A stretch of 64,000 bases of DNA from Tatumella citrea (GTDB taxonomy: Bacteria > Pseudomonadota > Gammaproteobacteria > Enterobacterales > Enterobacteriaceae), in assembly GCF_002163585.1 (NCBI RefSeq), contig NZ_CP015579.1:1860001-1924000 (forward strand), in the 5' to 3' direction. The position numbers and the translations under genes are program-made. Positions 9,402 to 17,174 of the stretch are shown here, in pieces (position 1 is the stretch's first letter; each line of letters begins with the position of its first letter). The notes beneath the pieces were generated by a model. The model saw only the letters and a list, made by a program, of their open reading frames with translations, was not told the origin of the DNA and searched no databases.

Positions 9402-10895
9402 TTACTGAGCCTCTCCACCCTGCAGCAGCGGGATATATTGCTGGATGAACTGGTCGAGCGGGATTTTATCCCCGTTGACTGACACTTCACCCTGAGCGTA
9501 ATGCACTTCACTGACAATATTCTGGTCTTTAACCGTCGTCAGCCGGAACATCTGCCCCATCGCCGCCAGGCCTTTAATCTGCTGCTCAGCAGATTTTTGC
9601 GCATCATCGGCACTGTAACCCTGAGTCTGACCAATCACTGATACCAGTTGTTGAGCCATCGGCATATTGATTGACAGGGTAGCATTCAGATCTTTCATAT
9701 AGCTGTCAGCTACCTGACCATCAGACTGTGGAGCTGCAGTCACCGTTGACGGGTCATTAAAATCAGCTTTCAGAGAAAAACTGCTTTCGCCTTTGCTGTT
9801 TTTCAGTGTCAGAGAATCGACCGAGACCACAGGCGCACCTTTCAGAAGCAGCGGCAGATTCTGCAACACAGCGGCATTGACGGACTGCTGCATTTGTTGC
9901 GGGCTCTGCTGGCCACCTGACGCCACTTCTGCAATATTCTGTTTTACCACCTGGTTGTAATTGTCATAAAACTGTTTCACTGACCGGGTGTCAAAATTGC
10001 TCAGCGTGACAGACAGCGCAGCGCTGCCAATGGATTGCTGTTTCAGCTGTAAATCATCAACGTTATAGGTCAGTTTACCATCAGTTTTACCTTGCTTGTC
10101 ATCAAAGTTGCTGTCGATAGTTGCCCCTTTCAGGGACACTGCAGGCTGGGCATTAACTTTGGTATCCAGTGATGTCAGGGTCAGTTTCTGGCTACCCAGT
10201 CGTAATCCTTCGCTGGTCAGGTGGGTATTGCCAGAGAAATTCAGCCCGTTAAGTGCCATCTCGACAGGAAGCTTTTGATCATTGGTGAAATTCAGCAATA
10301 GATTACCAATCACCGCATTGAACGTAATGTGGTTCTGATCACCATCAGCGTCAATATCGATGACTGACGGCTCTGCAGCAACTTTTCCGGTATCATCCGA
10401 GTAATGCAGAGGCCGGATGTTCAGACGGGTAGCGGTAGATTTACCGTAACCCAGACGGGTGTCGGCGGTGACCGGTGACTGACCATCGGAAAGATCAAAC
10501 AGGCCTTTCAGGGTATCGTTATTCACCAGTTCGGAATGTACCGAGGCCGCTGCGGGCAGCAGGTTAAACTGCTTCAGTTGTGACAGCGGGAACGGACCGT
10601 GATCGATAGTTTCATTCAGAATAACTGATTTACCCGGAGGTAACAGACTGTCCGCGGTGGCATCAGAAGATCCCTGCAACACCAGTTGTAACTCTGAACT
10701 GAAGATATGGCGCTGGTAATTTTGTTTACTTAGCTGCAGGTGGCTACCAGGGTAATTTTTGGCAATGAGCTGGTTCGCCTGATCAATCAGTTGATCAATA
10801 TTCGATTCCACTTGTTTACCGGTGAACCATGACGCGCCGGTCCAGACTACACCCAGTGCAATAACTACACCCAGGGCAACATTGGCTTTTTTCAT
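9402..10895 (-). CDS. ydgA: YdgA family protein (DUF945)
   Basis: At 497 residues it is similar along its length to E. coli YdgA, a DUF945 protein of unknown function. The N-terminus (ANVALGVVIALGVVWTGASW) is a signal anchor or signal sequence, so the body is exported or periplasmic. Shared landmarks are NYQRHIFSSELQL, DHGPFPLSQLK, LPLLLKGAPVVS and AMGQMFRLTT. The gene order ydgA-fumC-tus resembles E. coli, where manA and fumA sit between ydgA and fumC; both are absent here. It is monocistronic, with its own terminator. Confidence 0.88.
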   Translation of the reverse strand: MKKANVALGVVIALGVVWTGASWFTGKQVESNIDQLIDQANQLIAKNYPGSHLQLSKQNYQRHIFSSELQLVLQGSSDATADSLLPPGKSVILNETIDHGPFPLSQLKQFNLLPAAASVHSELVNNDTLKGLFDLSDGQSPVTADTRLGYGKSTATRLNIRPLHYSDDTGKVAAEPSVIDIDADGDQNHITFNAVIGNLLLNFTNDQKLPVEMALNGLNFSGNTHLTSEGLRLGSQKLTLTSLDTKVNAQPAVSLKGATIDSNFDDKQGKTDGKLTYNVDDLQLKQQSIGSAALSVTLSNFDTRSVKQFYDNYNQVVKQNIAEVASGGQQSPQQMQQSVNAAVLQNLPLLLKGAPVVSVDSLTLKNSKGESSFSLKADFNDPSTVTAAPQSDGQVADSYMKDLNATLSINMPMAQQLVSVIGQTQGYSADDAQKSAEQQIKGLAAMGQMFRLTTVKDQNIVSEVHYAQGEVSVNGDKIPLDQFIQQYIPLLQGGEAQ

Positions 10896-11324
10896 CTGTG
10901 AGTTGTCCTTTTATCTCTTATCAGTAACCGCCGGCATTGTTCGGGCCGCAGACACCGGCGAAGGCAGAGGTAACATTTGCCGGTCATTATTGTCTGTGCC
11001 GCCTGTTGTGTCTGCAGACGGTTCAGTATTCGCGGAAAAAACGTTAAACACCCAAAAGATAACACTGTTTTGTCAATAAACCGAACAGAAGATGTCAGCT
11101 ATTTGCCATTATTTACGCAGAAAAAACTGTTCAGGGGCCAGGAAATGGCATGCCCAACATCCGGGAACAATTAAAAACAATAAATGATGCTAAATGAGAA
11201 TGCATTCCAGTTACGCACGGCGCATAATGTTAAAATATTGTAGCATTTCAACCCGTCGGCAACTGACCCTTGCAGGTGGCATTTGCCGGTCTGTTTATCA
11301 CGACAATCGTCAGGAGAGAGTGAA
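10896..11324. other. Intergenic region between ydgA and fumC
   Basis: This region contains the divergent promoters of ydgA and fumC. A GAATGCATTC palindrome lies near 11199-11208, and TTAAAAT near 11230 could be the fumC -10. No gene was found. The GCGCATAATGT at 11220-11230 resembles half of a dif site but the other half is missing. Confidence 0.5.
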
Positions 11325-12722
11325 ATGGCAGTTCATCGTATCGAAAAGGATTCTATGGGGCCGATTGAAGTTCCGGCCGATAAACTGTGGGGGGCTCAGA
11401 CCCAACGTTCACTGGAGCATTTTCGGATTTCAACAGAAAAAATGCCGGTGGCACTGATCGACGCATTAGCCATTACTAAACGAGCAGCCGCAGTGGTAAA
11501 CCAGCAACTGGGGCTGTTACCGGAACAACGTAGCCAGGCAATCATTAAGGCAGCAGACGAAGTGCTGGACGGAAAACATGCCACAGAATTTCCGCTGGCC
11601 ATCTGGCAAACCGGGTCCGGCACTCAGACCAATATGAACATGAATGAAGTGCTGGCCAACCGTGCCAGTGAGATTCTGGGAGGAGAGCGCGGCATGGAAC
11701 GGCTGGTGCATCCCAATGATGATGTTAACAAGAGCCAGAGTTCCAATGATGTTTTCCCGACCGCCATGCATGTCGCTGCTGTGATAGCCCTGCGTGAGCA
11801 TCTGATTCCGCAACTTAACTCACTGAGCGGTGTACTGAGCGACAAATCCCGGGAATTTAACGATATTGTTAAAATTGGACGTACTCATTTGCAGGATGCC
11901 ACGCCGCTGACACTGGGCCAGGAGATTTCTGGCTGGGTTGCCATGCTGCAACATAACCTGCGCCACCTGGAACAGAGTATTCCTCATCTGGCAGAACTGG
12001 CATTAGGCGGTACGGCGGTGGGTACCGGGCTGAACACTCACCCTGAATACGCGGTGCGGGTTGCTGCTGAACTGGCGGATTATACCGGCCAGCCTTTTGT
12101 TACCGCCCCGAACAAATTTGAAGCGCTGTCTGGCTGTGATGCTCTGGTTCATGCTCATGGTTCACTGAAAGGTCTGGCAGCATCGCTGATGAAAATTGCC
12201 AATGACGTTCGCTGGCTGGCTTCCGGTCCGCGCTGCGGGATTGGTGAACTTTCGATTCCGGAAAATGAACCGGGCAGTTCAATCATGCCTGGTAAAGTGA
12301 ATCCGACTCAGTGTGAAGCTCTGACCATGGTGTGCTGCCAGGTGATAGGCAACGATGTGGCGGTGAACATTGGCGGCGCATCCGGTAATTTTGAGCTGAA
12401 TGTCTACCGGCCAATGATTATCGATAATTTCCTGCAATCAGTCCGGCTGCTGGCTGATGGTATGGACAGTTTTAACCACCATTGTGCCAGTGGTATAGAG
12501 CCAAATCGCCAACGCATCAGTCAGCTGCTTAATGAGTCGCTGATGCTGGTAACCGCGCTGAATACCCATATTGGCTACGATAAAGCCGCTGAAATTGCCA
12601 AAACCGCCCATAAACAGGGAACAACGCTGAAAGATGCAGCGTTAAAACTGGGCTATCTGACTGCCGAAGAGTTCGACCTGTGGGTGCGGCCGGAAGATAT
12701 GGTTGGCAGTATGAAGCAGTAA
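11325..12722 (+). CDS. fumC: Class II fumarate hydratase
   Basis: Iron-independent TCA-cycle enzyme interconverting fumarate and L-malate, active as a homotetramer in the cytosol. The family signature [11 protein letters not shown] and the active-site segments SSNDVFPTA and [10 protein letters not shown] are present. The product is 465 residues against 467 in E. coli. The ATG at 11325 is preceded by AGGAGAG and gives an N-terminus ([21 protein letters not shown]) matching E. coli. The open frame back to 11283 lacks a ribosome site. FumC converges with tus. Confidence 0.97.
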   Translation: MAVHRIEKDSMGPIEVPADKLWGAQTQRSLEHFRISTEKMPVALIDALAITKRAAAVVNQQLGLLPEQRSQAIIKAADEVLDGKHATEFPLAIWQTGSGTQTNMNMNEVLANRASEILGGERGMERLVHPNDDVNKSQSSNDVFPTAMHVAAVIALREHLIPQLNSLSGVLSDKSREFNDIVKIGRTHLQDATPLTLGQEISGWVAMLQHNLRHLEQSIPHLAELALGGTAVGTGLNTHPEYAVRVAAELADYTGQPFVTAPNKFEALSGCDALVHAHGSLKGLAASLMKIANDVRWLASGPRCGIGELSIPENEPGSSIMPGKVNPTQCEALTMVCCQVIGNDVAVNIGGASGNFELNVYRPMIIDNFLQSVRLLADGMDSFNHHCASGIEPNRQRISQLLNESLMLVTALNTHIGYDKAAEIAKTAHKQGTTLKDAALKLGYLTAEEFDLWVRPEDMVGSMKQ

Positions 12723-12735
12723 TTAGGGTTTGCCG

Positions 12736-12764
12736 GGCAGGCTGTCAGTTTTATAAGGCCTGCC
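12736..12764. terminator. Hairpin between convergent fumC and tus
   Basis: GGCAGGC/GCCTGCC is a perfect 7-bp stem with a 15-base loop that overlaps the tus stop codon. It may end transcription from fumC and tus, but there is no proper T tract. Confidence 0.35.
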
Positions 12765-13668
12765 ATAACCACAAACGTGGGATCAGCAGATTCATCGGTC
12801 TGGCTTCGGGTTTATAGCGATAGTTTATGCTTTCCTGATCGTAATCTGACAGTTCCCCGGTAACCGGAATCTGGTTATCCGGACTAAAAAATATTAATGG
12901 CGTCGGGCAGGATAGCTGGCGCTGTTTCTTCTGCTGCGCATCCCAGATCCTGGCAACCGGTTGAACCTTCACTGGCCGTTTTATCTTCAATACGGCATCC
13001 GTCGGTAATGCGGTAATTATCTCCAGTTCCTGTGTAACCTTTTCAGCCCATTGTTCCCGGGTCCAGGGTGCCCTGGCGCGCCCGGCACTGAGGCTTTTCT
13101 CCAGCTGGCGACAAATATCATCACGACTGACATTCTTTATTATATGTTTGTTGGCCCAGCCAAAATGGACCGATGCCGGTGCCGGCAGCAATGTCACTGA
13201 ACGGTAGGCATTGAGTGTAATCAGCCCGGGGAAGTGCTGGTGGACAAACGGAAACCGTGCTTCAGAAGAAAGCCCGGAATCGCGGGTTATCAGTTGTTCC
13301 AGCAATTTTTTTAACTGATTAATTTCCGTTACCCACTGCTCTGACTGCTGATAACAGGCAGCATCTGCTTTCACACACAACATGCCGGGCAGCCTGACGG
13401 CGGAACGGGTACTGACAGACTCTGATTGTTGTTGCATAAACAGTCGGCTGAGATGTTTGACCGACAGCTTCAGGGCCGTTTCACCAGTGATTTGTCGGAC
13501 CGAAATTCGTTCCACGGCCTGCTGTTCATCGCCCTTCATCACTGCAGGCAAAGCAAAAACTCTGGCGGATAATAACGGCAGTTGCTGCAATTGCTGTGAT
13601 AACTGGCCAAGTAGCCATTCCATTCGGTCAATACAATCACGCATCTCAGAGACCAGTGTATAGCGCAT
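12751..13668 (-). CDS. tus: DNA replication terminus site-binding protein Tus
   Basis: Tus binds Ter sites as a monomer and arrests replication forks arriving from one side. At 305 residues (E. coli 309) the protein shares the family's conserved blocks AVRLPGMLC, LPGLITLNAYR..., FGWANKHIIKN, APWTREQW, LKIKRPVKVQP and ...YKPEARPMNLLIPRL. A TerB-like sequence lies 22-41 bp upstream of its start. The arrangement is as in E. coli, where Tus bound at TerB represses its own gene. It is convergent with fumC. Confidence 0.96.
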   Translation of the reverse strand: MRYTLVSEMRDCIDRMEWLLGQLSQQLQQLPLLSARVFALPAVMKGDEQQAVERISVRQITGETALKLSVKHLSRLFMQQQSESVSTRSAVRLPGMLCVKADAACYQQSEQWVTEINQLKKLLEQLITRDSGLSSEARFPFVHQHFPGLITLNAYRSVTLLPAPASVHFGWANKHIIKNVSRDDICRQLEKSLSAGRARAPWTREQWAEKVTQELEIITALPTDAVLKIKRPVKVQPVARIWDAQQKKQRQLSCPTPLIFFSPDNQIPVTGELSDYDQESINYRYKPEARPMNLLIPRLWLWQAL

Positions 13669-13689
13669 GGTGTGTTCCTGACAGATAAA

Positions 13690-13709
13690 CTAGTTACAAC
13701 ATACTCTAT
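13690..13709 (-). promoter_or_regulatory. Ter replication fork-arrest site (TerB-like)
   Basis: On the minus strand the sequence reads AGTATGTTGTAACTA, identical over 15 bases to the core of E. coli TerB. The G of AGTATG, whose complementary C flips into Tus in the lock, is present. By E. coli rules the blocked forks enter from the AGTATG side, so forks running from high to low coordinates here should stop. The site lies just upstream of tus and probably overlaps its promoter. Confidence 0.9.
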
Positions 13710-13890
13710 TATTGCGACAGAAAGCCAGCTTTGATAATAGTGCGGTGATTTGTAAGGCAGCAAAGGCGAGGGAAGCCGAACAGATTGCCAGAAGGACGTA
13801 TTAATCCTTCAGCGAATCAGCATGTTCCCGCGTCGGAAATCGCTTTATACTGTCCTGGTAATAAAACAGGGCTGGCGACGGAGTTGGGCA

Positions 13891-14820
13891 ATGAAATCAG
13901 CAGTAATGTGCTTTGATATTGGTGGTTCGTTTATAAAAAGTGCCGTGATGACGACAGTCGATCAGCTGCATATGACCGGCAGCTTGCCAATGCCGGCCAG
14001 CGACTGGGATGCTTTTTGTCGTGCGTTGGTACAGTTAATCACCGGGGCTGCCCACTTGCTGGATAGTGATTCGCCGGTTGCTATCTCTGCCGCAGGGGTG
14101 GTCGATAACGAAACTGACCGAATTCTTGCCGGAAATATTCCTGCGTTTAATGGCCATTTAGTCAGCACAGAACTAGCCGCGCTACTTAACCGACAGGTGG
14201 TGATTGCCAATGATGCTGACTGCTTCACGCTGGCGGAAGCCATGCTGGGCAGCGGACAAGGAACGCCGCTGGTACTGGGCATTATTCTCGGCAGCGGAGT
14301 GGGTGGCGGACTGGTATTTCAGCAACAAATCATTCGTGGGACCGGGGGGCTGACCGGTGAGTGGGGACACGGGCCGGTCACGGCGACAGAATTCAGTTAT
14401 CAGGGGCAACAGATTCATCTGCCAAGGCTCAAATGTGGCTGCGGGCAGCAAGGTTGCCTGGATACTCTGGGAGCAGCCCGCGGTCTGGAAAGAATCTGGC
14501 AACACTGTTTTTCAGAGGAAAAAGATAGCCGTTACATTATCGACGCCTGGCATGGTGAAGATCCTGCGGCAAAGCAGGTTGTCTGGCTGTGGAGTCAGTT
14601 GGTGAGTGACGTGCTTTCAGTCGTGGTTAATACACTGGGGCCTGGCAAAGTTGTGGCCGGAGGCGGGTTGGCTTCGGATGCTGCGCTGATAGCACTGCTG
14701 GATAGTGAAGTGAGGGCCAAAATTCTGCGCCGCAGTGATGAGCCGTTGATTGTGCCAGCCACCTTACATCAGCAGGGCGGGTTGATGGGCGCTGCTATGC
14801 TCGGGCGAAGTCTGAATTAA
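13891..14820 (+). CDS. ROK family sugar kinase (NagK-like)
   Basis: A cytoplasmic ROK-fold kinase, probably phosphorylating a hexose or amino sugar. The ATG at 13891 has GGAG 8 bases upstream and puts the phosphate-binding CFDIGGSFIKSAV at the N-terminus. NDADCFTLAEA (substrate/catalytic region), LGSGVGGGLVF and the zinc motif CGCGQQGC follow. At 309 residues it matches NagK (303), and its closest familiar relative is E. coli N-acetylglucosamine kinase. No DNA-binding domain precedes the kinase, so it is not an NagC/Mlc-type repressor. The substrate is not resolved. It stands alone, with no sugar genes beside it. Confidence 0.85.
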   Translation: MKSAVMCFDIGGSFIKSAVMTTVDQLHMTGSLPMPASDWDAFCRALVQLITGAAHLLDSDSPVAISAAGVVDNETDRILAGNIPAFNGHLVSTELAALLNRQVVIANDADCFTLAEAMLGSGQGTPLVLGIILGSGVGGGLVFQQQIIRGTGGLTGEWGHGPVTATEFSYQGQQIHLPRLKCGCGQQGCLDTLGAARGLERIWQHCFSEEKDSRYIIDAWHGEDPAAKQVVWLWSQLVSDVLSVVVNTLGPGKVVAGGGLASDAALIALLDSEVRAKILRRSDEPLIVPATLHQQGGLMGAAMLGRSLN

Positions 14821-15072
14821 CCCGGTGAAAGTTGTCTGGCAGCGCAGTAAATGCACTGCTCACTGTTCTTCTGTTTACACTGAGCGCGAATGGAGGGTCT
14901 GTTGCCAAAACCAGGCTGTTGCTGCTGCGCGTCGATACGGCCGTAAAGGCTGGCGGACTTAACCTTAGTTGCGGTAGAGGGCGGGGCTTGCTTCTCACTC
15001 TGGGGAATTTTTGCTAGGATATCGGAGTCAGATGTTGTTTGTTACCGGATTTTACCTCGCAGAGGAACTTAA

Positions 15073-15570
15073 ATGTTAGATTATCGCTTTCCTACAGCAC
15101 TACAGATGGTTCTCAGTGTTGCTATGGCAGAGCAACTGGGAAAACGCTCCACCAGTGCAATCCTTGCTCAGGGCCTGGAATCTAATCCCAGTTTAATCCG
15201 TAAGCTGATGGTACCGCTGACCCGTGACGGAATTATTGCAACGACTCTGGGTCGCACCGGCTCAGTTCATCTTGGTCGCCCGGCGGCTGAAATCTCTTTG
15301 CGTGATATCTATTTAGCCGTCACCGAAGAGAAGAAATTGCTTAACTCTCGTCCGGACGTTAAAAAACCCTGCTGTGTTGTCAGTGCTAATGTCTGTTGGT
15401 ACTTTAAATCTCTGGCCGATGAGGCCGAACAGGCTTCGCTGAATGTTCTGGCAACCCGTTCAGTTGCCGACGCGCTGGCTGAAATAACTGACAGAGCAGC
15501 GCACGCCTCTGCAGAACGCACCGATGACGTCTGTGACAAGGTTCCTGCCGAAGAAACCGGGCGCGCATAG
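15073..15570 (+). CDS. Rrf2 family transcriptional regulator
   Basis: The N-terminal winged helix (about residues 1-75) has the Rrf2 pattern DYRFPTALQMVLSVAMAEQL, then SNPSLIRKLMVPLTRDGII as recognition helix and turn, then LGRPAAEISLRDIYLAV. The cysteines C100, C101 and C108 do not match the C-x5-C-x5-C spacing of IscR/NsrR, so an Fe-S cluster is unlikely. It resembles the YwnA-type branch, where cysteines may sense electrophiles. The start has AGAGGAAC upstream. Its target is unknown, and its own promoter region (14821-15072) is a candidate. Confidence 0.85.
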   Translation: MLDYRFPTALQMVLSVAMAEQLGKRSTSAILAQGLESNPSLIRKLMVPLTRDGIIATTLGRTGSVHLGRPAAEISLRDIYLAVTEEKKLLNSRPDVKKPCCVVSANVCWYFKSLADEAEQASLNVLATRSVADALAEITDRAAHASAERTDDVCDKVPAEETGRA

Positions 15571-15679
15571 TTCAACAATCATCATTGCTGGTGCCATCGC
15601 ACCGGCATACTCCGTAAAGCTTTTCTTTCCCTGATTTTCCGCAGCCTGTCTGGCCTGAGTAATTCCCCTTAACCTGTAA

Positions 15680-15740
15680 GGCATTTAATGTATCAATAAT
15701 GTTTGCATTTAATACGAAATTGGCGCAACATTAAATGCAA
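15680..15740. promoter_or_regulatory. Candidate operator upstream of the MarA-like regulator
   Basis: TTGCATTTAAT (15703-15713) and its perfect reverse complement ATTAAATGCAA (15730-15740) are 16 bp apart. A third copy, GCATTTAAT (15681-15689), precedes them in direct orientation. The spacer includes ATTGGCGCAACATT (15719-15732), which is repeated upstream of pqqA. The block ends 42 bp before the regulator's start. Autoregulation is the simplest reading (inference). Confidence 0.6.
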
Positions 15741-15782
15741 CTGCAACAGATACTATTTCTTTTAGTCCGGATGGAGAGACCA

Positions 15783-16130
15783 ATGAACAATGCCTTTTTC
15801 CATGATTTAATCAGCTGGATTGATAATCATATTGAAAGTCGCCTGAACCTGGATTTGGTGGCTGAGCGGGCAGGGTATTCCAAGTGGCATTTACAGCGTA
15901 TGTTCAAAGAGCATACCGGCTATGCGCTGGGTGAATACATCCGCAAGAAAAAACTGGAAAAATCGGCGGCGCGCCTGACAACTACAGATGAGCCTATCCT
16001 GAGTGTTGCCATTTCAATGGGTTTTGATTCTCAGCAGTCATTTAACCGAAGCTTTAAACGTGAATTTGGTATGGCTCCGGGAACCTGGCGTCGTTCATCC
16101 GGTGATCCGGTACAACCGACCCTGCACTAA
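15783..16130 (+). CDS. MarA/SoxS/RamA-like AraC family activator
   Basis: The 115-residue protein consists only of the two helix-turn-helix motifs of AraC regulators, with no ligand domain, like MarA, SoxS and RamA. First half: AGYSKWHLQRMFKEHTG; second half: MGFDSQQSFNRSFKREFG. Such proteins act as monomers, and their activity follows their level. The ATG at 15783 has GGAGAG upstream. No MarR- or SoxR-type partner adjoins it, so it cannot be named marA, soxS or ramA. The upstream inverted repeat does not fit the marbox consensus well. Confidence 0.88.
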   Translation: MNNAFFHDLISWIDNHIESRLNLDLVAERAGYSKWHLQRMFKEHTGYALGEYIRKKKLEKSAARLTTTDEPILSVAISMGFDSQQSFNRSFKREFGMAPGTWRRSSGDPVQPTLH

Positions 16131-16152
16131 TCACTGTTTTCTCAGTGTAAAT

Positions 16153-16194
16153 TGTCTGATGGCCATAACTTACCCTATGGCCTTCGGTCAGACA
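16153..16194. repeat. Long two-part hairpin after the MarA-like gene
   Basis: TGTCTGA pairs with TCAGACA (outer) and GGCCATA with TATGGCC (inner), with an 8-base loop and a small asymmetric bulge. The total is 14 paired bases. There is no T tract, so it may be a processed 3' end, a rho-dependent end or a mobile-type palindrome. Confidence 0.55.
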
Positions 16195-16348
16195 GTGAAC
16201 ATTGCGCAACAGTGCCTGTCACAGCAACATTGCAGGTCGGTTATTGATCCTGCCAGTACCCGTATTGAATATCAGCCTGTACAGTGTTTCACACTGCCAG
16301 AATGACAAAAAACAGGTATAGTAAATTCGCTTATCTAAGGAATTTATT

Positions 16349-16843
16349 ATGTCGAAAAAACTTTGGGGCGCGTTAATTATCGCTCTGATTGCCTGCTGGG
16401 TTGGAATTAAACCTTCGCTTACTGGTACTCATCACTCTTCCGGGCACACCTCCGGTTACTCTTCTTCTGACGCACCGCGTTCTTCGGGAACGGGGCAATC
16501 TGCGTCTGATATTACTGCACTGACCTCGCCGAATCAGGTCGCTGCGTGGATACACCAGCATCATCGTCTGCCGGACTATTATCTGACCAAGGGGCAGGCG
16601 CGCAGAGAAGGCTGGGATCCCTCCAGTGCCAATTTATGTGATGTCCTGCCAGGTAAGGCGATTGGCGGCGATCACTTTTCTAACCGTGAAGGACGCCTGC
16701 CGGATGCCAGTGGTCGGCGCTGGTTTGAGGCTGATGTGAACTACCAGTGCGGACACCGCAATGCTGACCGTTTACTTTACTCTTCAGACGGCCTGGTATT
16801 TGTAACTACCGACCATTACCGGACTTTCACAAGGATCCCCTGA
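16349..16843 (+). CDS. Exported barnase-type ribonuclease
   Basis: A guanyl-specific RNase of the barnase (N1/T1) family. The N-terminal hydrophobic segment (residues 5-20) is a signal peptide or anchor, and a Ser/Gly/His-rich linker runs to about residue 55. Residues 74-164 align with Bacillus barnase without gaps at a constant offset of 54. Catalytic E127 (barnase E73), R141 (R87) and H156 (H102) and the binding residues K81, R113 and R137 are all kept. C97 and C134 fall on barnase positions 43 and 80, so a disulfide is likely in the periplasm. The barstar gene follows one base later. It could serve nutrition, competition or defence; the data do not decide. Confidence 0.92.
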   Translation: MSKKLWGALIIALIACWVGIKPSLTGTHHSSGHTSGYSSSDAPRSSGTGQSASDITALTSPNQVAAWIHQHHRLPDYYLTKGQARREGWDPSSANLCDVLPGKAIGGDHFSNREGRLPDASGRRWFEADVNYQCGHRNADRLLYSSDGLVFVTTDHYRTFTRIP

Positions 16844-16844
16844 T

Positions 16845-17174
16845 ATGCTGACTGCGGTCTTTGATTTCCGGAAAATTCATCAGGAGTCCCGGTTTTACCA
16901 GCAACTGCTGAAACAAACACACGGGCCTGACAGTTTCGGTCATAATCTGGATGCCCTGTGGGACTGGTTAACCGGCGGAATGGCGTTGCCCGTTGTGCTG
17001 GAGCTTAACCAGTTGCCCGCTTTTCCACATCACATGCTACAGCGTATTTTGCCGGTATTAGTTCAGGCAGCGGCGGAGTTACCAGGACAAATTATCCTGA
17101 GTTTTGACGGAAATCCTCAGCCTGCTTCTGACTGGCAGCAATGGCTGGCAGATAAACATCCTCCATCACAGTAA
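16845..17174 (+). CDS. Barstar family RNase inhibitor
   Basis: A cytoplasmic inhibitor of the upstream RNase. The 109-residue protein contains FGHNLDALWDWLTGG (31-45), equal to barstar's YGENLDALWDCLTG. The barnase-contacting acidic residues D36 (barstar D35) and D40 (D39) and W39 are kept. LPVVLEL and GQIILSF match the core strands. It starts one base after the RNase stop codon, so the pair is co-transcribed and protects the producer against mislocalised enzyme. Its last 83 bases overlap the 3' end of srfB on the opposite strand. Confidence 0.9.
   Translation: MLTAVFDFRKIHQESRFYQQLLKQTHGPDSFGHNLDALWDWLTGGMALPVVLELNQLPAFPHHMLQRILPVLVQAAAELPGQIILSFDGNPQPASDWQQWLADKHPPSQ

Noticed and set aside
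11218..11236. dif-like sequence GCGCATAATGT upstream of fumC
   Set aside because: Only one arm resembles dif; the second XerD arm (TTATGTTAAAT) is missing, and the site fits the fumC promoter region.
15719..15740. Marbox for the MarA-like protein
   Set aside because: The element does not fit AYnGCACnnWnnRYYAAAY on either strand; only a fragment agrees.
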